Shown: in pieces, positions 8,914-16,348 of the stretch | Layout: the number at the start of each line of letters is the position of its first letter | Position numbering within the stretch: the stretch's first letter is position 1 | From: Pseudomonas sp. BBP2017 | GTDB lineage: Bacteria; Pseudomonadota; Gammaproteobacteria; Pseudomonadales; Pseudomonadaceae | DNA: 64,000 nucleotides | Assembly: GCF_003024385.1 (NCBI RefSeq) | Contig: NZ_PVZN01000002.1 | Location: 248,001-312,000, forward strand | Direction: 5' to 3' | Notes under the pieces: generated by a model | The model's database searches: none | What the model was told of the DNA's origin: nothing | Seen by the model: the letters and a program-made list of their open reading frames with translations, nothing else | Program-made: the position numbers and the translations under genes

Positions 8914-10266
8914 TCAGACCACCAACGACAACAGCATGATAAAGATGATGCCAACCACCGAAAGGATGGTCTCCATCATGCTCCAGGTTTTGAAGGTCTC
9001 GGCCACGGTCATGTTGAAGTACTGTTTCACCAGCCAGAACCCGGCGTCGTTGACGTGCGACAGAATCAACGAACCGGCACCGGTAGCCAGCACCAGCAAC
9101 TCACGGTTGACCCCTGGTATCATGCCGATCACCGGTGCCACGATTCCGGCACCGGTGATGGTCGCCACCGTCGCCGACCCCGTGGCAATACGAATCACTG
9201 CCGCTACCAGCCAGGCCAGCATGATCGGTGAAATCTGCGCGTGCACGGCCATCTGGCCGATAACGTTGCCGACGCCGGTATCCACCAGCATCTGCTTGAA
9301 ACCGCCGCCAGCGCCAACGATCAACACGATCGCGGCAGTCGGCGCCAGGCTCTGGTCGAGCAGTTTCATAATCTGCTGGCGCGAGAAGCCCCGGGCTGCG
9401 CCAAAGGTATAAAACGCCAGCAGCAGTGCGGCGAGCAGTGCGGTGATCGGGTGGCCGATCAGGTCCATCCATTGGCGCACGATGTGTTCAGCCGGTAACA
9501 CCACATCGGCGAAGGTTTTCAGCAGCATCAGGAACACTGGCAGCAGCACGGTGATCAGGGTGACGCTGAAGCTGGGCAGGTTCTTTTGCTCGGATTCGCG
9601 GGCGATCTGGTCCATCAGTTCCTGGGACGGCGATCCCGGAATGTAACGGGAGATGAAGTTGCCGTACAACGGACCGGCGATGATCGCGGTGGGCAGGGCG
9701 ACGATCAGGCCATAGAAAATGGTCTTGCCGATATCGGCATTGAAAATGCCGATGGCCAACAGCGGCCCCGGATGCGGTGGCACCAGGCCATGGACCACAG
9801 ACAACCCGGCGAGCAGCGGAATACCGATCTTGATCAGCGACACCCCGGAACGCCGGGCGACGATGAACACCAGCGGAATCAGCAGCACAAAGCCGATTTC
9901 GAAGAACAGCGGAATGCCCACCAGGAACGCAGCGAACATCATTGCCCAGTGCACTTTCTGTTTGCCGAAGGCACGGATCAGCGTCTGCGCGATCTGGTCG
10001 GCGCCGCCTGAGTCGGCCATCAACTTGCCGAGCATGGTACCCAGGGCGAGGACGATACCGACAAAGCCAAGCACGCCACCAAAACCGTCCTGGAAGGATT
10101 TCATGACTTTGGCCACCGGCATGCCCGAGGTCAGGCCGAGAAAACCGGCGGCCAGGGTCAGGGCGACAAAGGGGTGGACCTTGAAGTGGGTGATCAGCAG
10201 CACCAAGCCGACGATGGTGACCACTGCATCGAGCAGCAGGTAGGTATCAGTTGCCAAACCGAACAT
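8914..10266 (-). CDS. gntP: gluconate:H+ symporter (GntP family)
   Basis: This 450-aa inner-membrane permease imports gluconate with protons. The protein is almost entirely hydrophobic, with about 12-14 helices. It carries family blocks such as SFQDGFGGVLGFVGIVLALG, LVPPHPGPLLAIGIF and ILIVGAGGGFKQMLVDTGVG, all typical of GntP/GntT/GntU. It starts at the ATG at 10266. It lies 97 bases behind gntK with a GntR operator between them, so it has its own gluconate-responsive promoter. The choice among GntT, GntU and GntP names is arbitrary; the gluconate role rests on the kinase and repressor next door. Confidence 0.93.
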   Translation of the reverse strand: MFGLATDTYLLLDAVVTIVGLVLLITHFKVHPFVALTLAAGFLGLTSGMPVAKVMKSFQDGFGGVLGFVGIVLALGTMLGKLMADSGGADQIAQTLIRAFGKQKVHWAMMFAAFLVGIPLFFEIGFVLLIPLVFIVARRSGVSLIKIGIPLLAGLSVVHGLVPPHPGPLLAIGIFNADIGKTIFYGLIVALPTAIIAGPLYGNFISRYIPGSPSQELMDQIARESEQKNLPSFSVTLITVLLPVFLMLLKTFADVVLPAEHIVRQWMDLIGHPITALLAALLLAFYTFGAARGFSRQQIMKLLDQSLAPTAAIVLIVGAGGGFKQMLVDTGVGNVIGQMAVHAQISPIMLAWLVAAVIRIATGSATVATITGAGIVAPVIGMIPGVNRELLVLATGAGSLILSHVNDAGFWLVKQYFNMTVAETFKTWSMMETILSVVGIIFIMLLSLVV

Positions 10267-10325
10267 GGTTCAGTGCCTCATTTTGTCATTGTTGTGGGCG
10301 GAGCATTTGCAGCGTTTAGGTGTTG

Positions 10326-10339
10326 AGATAGCGCTATCT
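10326..10339. promoter_or_regulatory. GntR operator upstream of gntP
   Basis: AGATAGCGCTATCT is a perfect 14-base palindrome, 60 bases upstream of the gntP start. The same word occurs upstream of gntK and, in a two-mismatch form, upstream of gntR. LacI-family repressors bind dyads with a central CG, as here, and a TAGCGCT core has been reported for Pseudomonas GntR (from memory). Confidence 0.85.
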
Positions 10340-10363
10340 TTGGTGAGCCGGAAAACCGCCCGA

Positions 10364-10903
10364 TCAGGCCGTTCGCGCCAGCACCGGCTCACCGCAAGGC
10401 TTTAGCCACAGGTCGACCTGCACCGCCAGTTGCGCCACCGGCAGTGTGGCATCCAGGGGCAGGGTCAGGGCTTCGCCATTGGGGCGTTCGAGGGCCGCGA
10501 ACTGGCTGTCGATCAGGCTGGCCGGCATGAAGTGCCCTGGGCGGGCAAGCACCCGGCGGCTGGCTTGTTCAGGGGTGAGATCGAGAAACACGAAACCCAG
10601 GTCCGGCACGGCATGGCGCAAGGCGTCGCGATAACGCTTCTTCAGCGCCGAACAGGTCAGTATCGGACGTTCGCCGGCCTTGAGGGTTGCTTGCATCTCT
10701 TCACCCAGGCGGATCAGCCAACCGGCACGGTCGTCGTCGTCCAGGGGAATGCCGGCACTCATCTTTTTGATGTTGGCGGCAGGGTGGAAGTCGTCGCCTT
10801 CGATCAGGCGACCGCCGCTCAAACCGGCAATGGCGGCACCGACGTAGCTTTTGCCGCAGCCAGCTACGCCCATGACCACGATGGCGGATAGGGGTGGGTT
10901 CAT
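10364..10903 (-). CDS. gntK: gluconokinase
   Basis: This 179-aa P-loop kinase phosphorylates gluconate to 6-phosphogluconate with ATP, feeding the Entner-Doudoroff pathway. The Walker A motif GVAGCGKS is at residues 12-19, followed by the family blocks EGDDFHPAANIKKMSAG and LDDDDRAGWL, then CSALKKRYRD. Length matches the family. The start at 10903 has an AGGAGG seven bases upstream. It is followed by gntP in the same direction and faces away from gntR. A GntR operator lies 20 bases upstream of the start codon. Confidence 0.96.
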   Translation of the reverse strand: MNPPLSAIVVMGVAGCGKSYVGAAIAGLSGGRLIEGDDFHPAANIKKMSAGIPLDDDDRAGWLIRLGEEMQATLKAGERPILTCSALKKRYRDALRHAVPDLGFVFLDLTPEQASRRVLARPGHFMPASLIDSQFAALERPNGEALTLPLDATLPVAQLAVQVDLWLKPCGEPVLARTA

Positions 10904-10922
10904 CGGTACCTCCTGCAGGGCA

Positions 10923-10936
10923 AGATAGCGCTATCT
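10923..10936. promoter_or_regulatory. GntR operator upstream of gntK
   Basis: This is a second perfect copy of AGATAGCGCTATCT, centred about 26 bases upstream of the gntK start, where it would block the gntK promoter or early elongation. Confidence 0.85.
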
Positions 10937-11051
10937 TTGGCCGCGACTGAATTAGCCTCGGGCGCTTCTTTCCCAGATGTTATTGATCTTGTATTCAGCA
11001 GTCTGGACGCTCATTTCAGGCCACCTGCAGTTATGCATTGCCTGTGTGCTG

Positions 11052-11065
11052 AGACAGCGCTACCT
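11052..11065. promoter_or_regulatory. imperfect GntR operator upstream of gntR
   Basis: AGACAGCGCTACCT differs from the perfect operator at two symmetric flank positions, and the AGCGCT core is intact. It lies 46 bases upstream of gntR and suggests weaker self-repression. Confidence 0.7.
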
Positions 11066-11110
11066 TAGTGCCCATTCCCCATTCTTTGCAAGTCGAAAAT
11101 AAAATCGCCC

Positions 11111-12130
11111 ATGACCCGCATCGGCTCCCGTACTACCGGTCGTCCCACGCTGGCTGAAGTGGCCAGGCTTTCCGGGGTCTCCCCGATTACCGCTTCGCGC
11201 GCCTTGCGCGGGATCAGCACGGTTGCCCCGGAGCTGGTCGAGAAGGTCAAGCTGGCTGCAACCACCCTCGGTTATGTCGCCAACCCGGCTGCCCGGGCGC
11301 TGGCCTCGGCGCAGAGCGAGTCGATTGTGGTGTTGATTCCGTCGCTGTCCAACCAGCTGTTCATCGAGACTCTGGAGGCCGTCCACGAGGTCATGCGCCC
11401 GCGCGGCCTTGAAGTGCTGATCGGTAACTATCACTACGATATCGCCGAAGAAGAGAACCTGATTCGCAATTACCTCGCCTATCAGCCACGTGGCATGCTG
11501 CTCACCGGTTTCGATCGCAGTGAGGCGTCCAAGCAAATGCTCAGCGCCAGTGGCGTGCCCTGTGTGCACATGATGGAGCTGGGGCTGCAGGAGCAGGGCA
11601 TGTCGGTGGGCTTTTCCCAGCAGCAAGCCGGGGCGGCGGCGGCACGTCACCTGCTTGAGCGCGGCTGCCAGCGCCTGGGTTTCATCGCCGCGCAGCTCGA
11701 CCCACGGGTGATGCAGCGTGCCGCAGGTTTCCGGCAGGCTCTGGTCGAAGCGGGGCGCTTTGCCAGTGAACTACAGGTGCTGTCGCCGCAGCCGTCGTCC
11801 ATTGGTCTGGGCGGTGAGCTGTTCAGGCAGTTGTTGACTGAGCATGGCGATGTCGACGGCATTTTCTTCTGTAACGACGACTTGGCCCAGGGCGCGCTTC
11901 TTGAGGCACTGCGCCTGGGCGTAAAGGTGCCGCAACAAGTGGCCATGGTCGGCTTCAACGATCTGCCGGCTTCGGCGCACATGGTCCCGCGTCTGACCTC
12001 GATCCGCACCCCGCGCGCCGCCATTGGCCGTTGTGCCGCCCAGGCCTTGTTGGGCTTGCTCGATGGCAAGCGTGGCACCGTGCACAACCAGGATCTGGGC
12101 TTTGAACTGGTGGTCCGTGAGAGCAGCTGA
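11111..12130 (+). CDS. gntR: LacI-family gluconate repressor
   Basis: This 339-aa transcriptional repressor has an N-terminal LacI helix-turn-helix and hinge (about 10-65: TLAEVARLSGVSPITASRAL, then YVANPAARALAS). A periplasmic-binding-protein-like effector domain covers about 70-335 (VVLIPSLSNQLFIETLEAV, FCNDDLAQGALLEAL). It is divergent from gntK-gntP, and palindromes with the same core lie in front of all three units, so the effector is almost certainly gluconate or 6-phosphogluconate (inference). It belongs to the LacI type called GntR in pseudomonads and enterics, not to the unrelated GntR/FadR family. Confidence 0.94.
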   Translation: MTRIGSRTTGRPTLAEVARLSGVSPITASRALRGISTVAPELVEKVKLAATTLGYVANPAARALASAQSESIVVLIPSLSNQLFIETLEAVHEVMRPRGLEVLIGNYHYDIAEEENLIRNYLAYQPRGMLLTGFDRSEASKQMLSASGVPCVHMMELGLQEQGMSVGFSQQQAGAAAARHLLERGCQRLGFIAAQLDPRVMQRAAGFRQALVEAGRFASELQVLSPQPSSIGLGGELFRQLLTEHGDVDGIFFCNDDLAQGALLEALRLGVKVPQQVAMVGFNDLPASAHMVPRLTSIRTPRAAIGRCAAQALLGLLDGKRGTVHNQDLGFELVVRESS

Positions 12131-12135
12131 ACGAT

Positions 12136-12201
12136 GGGAGCGGGCTTGCCCCGCGATGCGATGTGATTGAAAGATCGCAATCGCGGGGCAAGCCCGCTCC
12201 C
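12136..12201. repeat. paired inverted REP elements
   Basis: GGGAGCGGGCTTGCCCCGCG at 12136-12155 has its inverted copy at 12180-12201. The pair sits between the convergent ends of gntR and the hybrid kinase gene and probably serves as a shared terminator or mRNA end. Confidence 0.85.
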
Positions 12202-12217
12202 ACCGTAGAGGCTGCTT

Positions 12218-15200
12218 TCAAAGCACCAGATTTTGGGTGAGTTGCTTTTCCAGGGTCAGTAAACTGTGCTCCAGGGTATCGAGCAGTACTTTGAGCTGCT
12301 CATCCGTGGCATCACCGAGACTGGCCTGCTCCAGCGCTTCGCAATTGCGCACCACAGCGCGCGCTTTGAGCATCTTGGCGCCGCCTTTGATCCGGTGAGC
12401 CAGGGCGCGCAGGCTGCTGCGCGAAGGCTGCGGGCCCAGGGCGCGCAGGGCATTGAGGTCTTCATGGTTGCTGCGTGTCAGTTCGCCTACCAGGCGACGG
12501 ACCAGCGTTGGGTCGCCCAAGGTCAGGTACTGGAGGTTGTCGATGTCGAAGCCGCTGGCGTGTCCGTCATCGTCGGTGGTTTGCGGCAGTGGCGCCTGGC
12601 AAGTACCCGCCTGCAGATGACGACGCAGCTCAGCCAGGCCAATCGGTTTGAACAGGCAATCGTTCATGCCACTGGACAGGCAGCGCTCGCGCTCCTGGGC
12701 CTGGGCATTGGCGGTCAGGCCGAGAATCAGGCAGGCGGGTAGCTGCAGCCGATGCTCTTGTGCGCGGATCTGGCGGGCCAATTGATGCCCGTCCATGTCT
12801 GGCATGTGGCAATCAGTGATCACTGTATCGAAGTCGCCTTCTTGCCACAGTACCAGGGCCTGCTGAGCGTTGCTGGCCTGAATCACTCGGTGGCCAAGTA
12901 CCGTGAGCTGACGTTCGAGCAGCATCAGGTTGGCGGGGTAATCATCCACCACCAGAATAGACTGCGTCGGCATACTGTCGTCGCTGGCTTGCGGCTCGCT
13001 GTCAGTATCAGCGGCGGATTCGGCCAGGGCCAGGTTCAGTGTGATCTGGACACATGTGCCTTGGTGCGGGGCACTGTGCAGGTTCAATTTTCCACCCATG
13101 AGCTCACACAGGGTACGGCTGATGATCAGGCCCAGCCCCGTGCCCTGGCGCGCTGTTTGCGCACCGACCTGGGCAAAATGCCGGAACAGGCGTTGCTGAT
13201 CTTCAATGCTGATGCCGATGCCGCTGTCTTTGACTTCGAGCGTCACCTGCAGCTGTCCATCCCCGTGGACCAGATGCCGAAGGCTGACCTTGACGCTGCC
13301 CTGATCGGTGAATTTGATCGCATTACTTACCAGGTTCGAGAGGATCTGTTTAAGACGCAGCGAATCGACCAGGACCAGATGCTGCGTGGGTTGCATATCG
13401 CTTTCCAGTTTCAGTCCCTTGAGCCTGGCGTTGCCTTCGAATACCCGCACGGTGGAGTTGACCAGGGCATTGAGGTCAGTCGGCTGCGGTGCCAGGGTCA
13501 TGTGCCCGGATTCGATACGTACGATGTCGAGAATGTCGCCGATCAGCTCCAGCATGCCATTGGCTGATTCAAACGCTACCTGTAGAGAAGCGCGGTCGGC
13601 ACGGCCCTGTTCAGCATCTTTGACGGCCAATTCGAGCAGGCCGATGACCGCGTTCATCGGCGTACGGATTTCATGACTCATGGTCGCCAGGAAGGTGCTT
13701 TTTGCGCGGCTGGCGTCTTCGGCCTGCTCTTTGGCCACGCGCAACTCTTCGAGTAGATGCTTGCTGAAGCCCAGTTCCGTTTGAAGGGCCTGCTCGGCCT
13801 CGCTGCGTTGCTGGATCAGTTTGCGCAGGTAGCGGTTCCAGAGGATCACCGCCGCGATCACTACCCCGGCGCCCAGCAGGATCTGCAGGATAAGCCTGCG
13901 GTAGTTGTACCAGAGGCTGTCACTGATCAGTGCATTGGTTCGCCAGCGCCCGGTCAGTTCGGTCATTTCGTCGGGGGGGATGCTGAGCAGGACTTTGTCG
14001 AGGATCGAATGCAAGTGTGTGGCGTCACGGCCCACGGCAAACGAGTAAATGCCGGGTTGGTCACCGTAAATCGCGGCGATCTGCAGACGATCCTTGAACA
14101 TGCGGCTGACAAAATAGGCGGCGTTGATCTGCGAGCTCAAGGCCACATCGGCCTTGCCCTGCGCAACAGACTCCATCAGCGACAGCGGGTCATCGACGGC
14201 TACCAATGTGGTTTGCGGGTAGCGCAGACGCAGTTCGGCTTCGACCGGGGAGACGTTACGTATCAACGCCAGGCGCTTGCCGTTGAGTTGTTCGGCGTTG
14301 TTCAGACTGTGGCTATCAGTACGTGTGACCAGTACTCGCGGGGTAATCAAGTAAGGGCGAGTGAAGCGCAAAGTGCCTTCGCGAGCCGGGGTGGGCGGTA
14401 GCACACCAGCGATATCGACATTACCTTGTTCGACCTGTTTGATCATTTGCGCTATCGAATCGACCACTTGAATGTCGAACTTCAGGCCGGTGCGCAGGCT
14501 GACCTGGTCAAGGATATCGGCAGTGATTCCACGAAACTGATAATGGTCATCGTAAAAGCTCATGGGCGCAAAATACTTGTTGATCGCCACCCGCACGCGT
14601 GGATGCTGCTCGATCCAGCGGCGCTCAGCGGCGCTCAGGCTCAGGCTGCTGCGGTTGAGCAGCACTCGGGTGCTGCCGCTGGTCCAGCGTCGCAGAATAT
14701 TCAAACGATCGTTGTCACCGATGCGGTCCAGCGCCTGATTGACCAGGCGCAGTACGTTGGGGTTGTCGCGGGACACGGCAAAGGCGAAGGTGCCGCGTAG
14801 ATCCCTGATAAAATGATCGATCTGTACGCTGTCCAGGTAAATGCGGGTAATCAGGTAATCACTGCTGACCGCGTCGCCGAGAAACTCGTCAGCCTGTCCC
14901 AGTGATACGGCCGAGAGGCCTGCCAGATTGGAGTTGTAAAGTTGCAGCTTGGCCTGCGGGTAAAGCGCGGTGACTACGGACATTGGCAGGTAATGATCGA
15001 CCATGGCCAGGCGCAACCCTGCAAGCTTGTCGTTGAGCCCCAGGGATTTCCCGGCGCCGATGGCAATCACCGATTGGTCGTCGGTGTAAGGGCGGCTAAG
15101 TACCAGTTGCGCGTCAGCGGCTTCGAAGGCATTGGAACTGCCCAGTAGATCAATCTTGCCGGCATGCAGCGCGGCAATCGCCTGGGCGCGATCGGCAAAG

Positions 15201-15502
15201 CGCCGGACCTCAATCTGTATACCGAGTAGTTCACTGATCAGCCCGGCGTAGTCGGCGGTCAGACCTTCATAATCACTGCGGCTGACGTTGATGTCGAACG
15301 GCGGGTAATCCGGAATGGTGGTGCCGAGCAGCAGGTGATGCTTGTGCTTGAGCCAGTTTCGGTCTTCGGCGGTCAGTGCCAACGTTGTGCTGCTGATCGA
15401 ACGGGGCAGAAGGTGGCGCGGCTCACCTACGTCCATGGCAAGGGCCTGGAGAGCCGTTAGGCCTGACAGACAACTCACCAGCAGGGTCTTGAGCAGGTTC
15501 AT
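12218..15502 (-). CDS. BvgS/EvgS-like hybrid sensor kinase (two SBP_3 domains, HisKA, HATPase, REC, Hpt)
   Basis: This is a 1094-aa four-step phosphorelay kinase. A signal peptide (MNLLKTLLVSCLSGLTALQA) is followed by two tandem periplasmic solute-binding-type (SBP_bac_3) domains (about 45-280 and 290-525). A membrane helix follows (about 540-560), then a short coiled coil, HisKA with His610 (FLATMSHEIRTPMNAVIG), HATPase, a receiver with Asp897 (TDCHMPDMDG) and an Hpt domain with His1036 (LAHRIKGGAKML). This is the classical BvgS/EvgS layout without a PAS domain between membrane helix and kinase. Its ATG (15502) overlaps the TGA of the upstream regulator (ATGA), so the pair is translationally coupled. 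Amino acids or related small ligands are possible signals, but nothing here shows which. Confidence 0.93.
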   Translation of the reverse strand: MNLLKTLLVSCLSGLTALQALAMDVGEPRHLLPRSISSTTLALTAEDRNWLKHKHHLLLGTTIPDYPPFDINVSRSDYEGLTADYAGLISELLGIQIEVRRFADRAQAIAALHAGKIDLLGSSNAFEAADAQLVLSRPYTDDQSVIAIGAGKSLGLNDKLAGLRLAMVDHYLPMSVVTALYPQAKLQLYNSNLAGLSAVSLGQADEFLGDAVSSDYLITRIYLDSVQIDHFIRDLRGTFAFAVSRDNPNVLRLVNQALDRIGDNDRLNILRRWTSGSTRVLLNRSSLSLSAAERRWIEQHPRVRVAINKYFAPMSFYDDHYQFRGITADILDQVSLRTGLKFDIQVVDSIAQMIKQVEQGNVDIAGVLPPTPAREGTLRFTRPYLITPRVLVTRTDSHSLNNAEQLNGKRLALIRNVSPVEAELRLRYPQTTLVAVDDPLSLMESVAQGKADVALSSQINAAYFVSRMFKDRLQIAAIYGDQPGIYSFAVGRDATHLHSILDKVLLSIPPDEMTELTGRWRTNALISDSLWYNYRRLILQILLGAGVVIAAVILWNRYLRKLIQQRSEAEQALQTELGFSKHLLEELRVAKEQAEDASRAKSTFLATMSHEIRTPMNAVIGLLELAVKDAEQGRADRASLQVAFESANGMLELIGDILDIVRIESGHMTLAPQPTDLNALVNSTVRVFEGNARLKGLKLESDMQPTQHLVLVDSLRLKQILSNLVSNAIKFTDQGSVKVSLRHLVHGDGQLQVTLEVKDSGIGISIEDQQRLFRHFAQVGAQTARQGTGLGLIISRTLCELMGGKLNLHSAPHQGTCVQITLNLALAESAADTDSEPQASDDSMPTQSILVVDDYPANLMLLERQLTVLGHRVIQASNAQQALVLWQEGDFDTVITDCHMPDMDGHQLARQIRAQEHRLQLPACLILGLTANAQAQERERCLSSGMNDCLFKPIGLAELRRHLQAGTCQAPLPQTTDDDGHASGFDIDNLQYLTLGDPTLVRRLVGELTRSNHEDLNALRALGPQPSRSSLRALAHRIKGGAKMLKARAVVRNCEALEQASLGDATDEQLKVLLDTLEHSLLTLEKQLTQNLVL

Positions 15503-16116
15503 GATTGGCGCAGATAACGGCGCCACAAATCGAGCGTTTCCACGAATGAACCCGACTCCAGTTTTTCCATGATCCGGGTCTTGTAGGTGCTGACGGTTTT
15601 GGCACTCAGGTGCATGCTATCGGCGATGTCGTTATTCGAAAGTCCGTCTGCCAGCAGCCGAAGCACTGCTACTTCCTGGTCGGAAAGTTTATCCAGACGC
15701 TCCTGTTCGCTAAGCAGTGAGCCGAGCTGCGTCGGTAGATCAGGAAAGATTGAGTAGCCTTTGATCATGGCTTTGAAAGCGGACAGCAAGGCTTCCAGCT
15801 CTTCGTCCTTTCGGATGAATGCCGAGGCGCCGGCGTCAAGGCAACGACGAGCATACAGATTGGGAGGTTGGCCGGTCAGCACCATCACACGCGGTTTATG
15901 GTCGAGCAGTTGTAAGCGCTTCAGCACATTCAGGCCGTCAATGCGTGGCAGACCTATGTCGAGTACCACAACATCTGGGCGCAGCTCCTTGGCCATCTGT
16001 GCTGCGGTTTCACCGTCGTGGGCTTCACCGACGATAGTGTAGTGTTCGCGTTCGAGCAACACGCGAACGGTAAAGCGGACGGTGGAGTGGTCGTCAACGA
16101 TCAACACAGAGGTCAA
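15499..16116 (-). CDS. NarL/LuxR-family response regulator (BvgA/EvgA-like)
   Basis: This 205-aa regulator has a receiver domain (about 1-120) with D8-D9 and phospho-acceptor Asp53 (DVVVLDIGLPRIDG). The C-terminal LuxR helix-turn-helix (about 140-200) contains LSDQEVAVLRLLADGLSNND and LSAKTVSTYKTRIMEKL. It is the first gene of the pair, overlapping the hybrid kinase start by four bases, and is the likely end acceptor of its phosphorelay. Targets are unknown. A siderophore receptor gene ends 232 bases upstream of its start, but that gene has its own Fur box. Confidence 0.93.
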   Translation of the reverse strand: MTSVLIVDDHSTVRFTVRVLLEREHYTIVGEAHDGETAAQMAKELRPDVVVLDIGLPRIDGLNVLKRLQLLDHKPRVMVLTGQPPNLYARRCLDAGASAFIRKDEELEALLSAFKAMIKGYSIFPDLPTQLGSLLSEQERLDKLSDQEVAVLRLLADGLSNNDIADSMHLSAKTVSTYKTRIMEKLESGSFVETLDLWRRYLRQS

Positions 16117-16348
16117 AGTTCAGCTCCTTGTCGAGTATGTAAGCAAATTCCCGAATCATTCAGGAGGGCGTCTCTGGCCTGGGCCGGAAGGGCGCCAACG
16201 ATACGTCGAATCAAGGAACGATAGTACGTGAAGTGCAGTTGCGTTGAATTAATCGGGTAGCTTTGACGAATAATCCTACAGATGACGAGTTTTCGCCTGG
16301 CGGGAGCTAGCCAGGGGCGACACGGAGTTGTGCGGCCCCTATAGGCTT

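Noticed and set aside
16282..16320. Hairpin CCTGGC...GCCAGG after the siderophore receptor gene as a terminator
   Set aside because: On the minus strand it is followed by GAAAAC rather than a T run, so it was not listed as a terminator.
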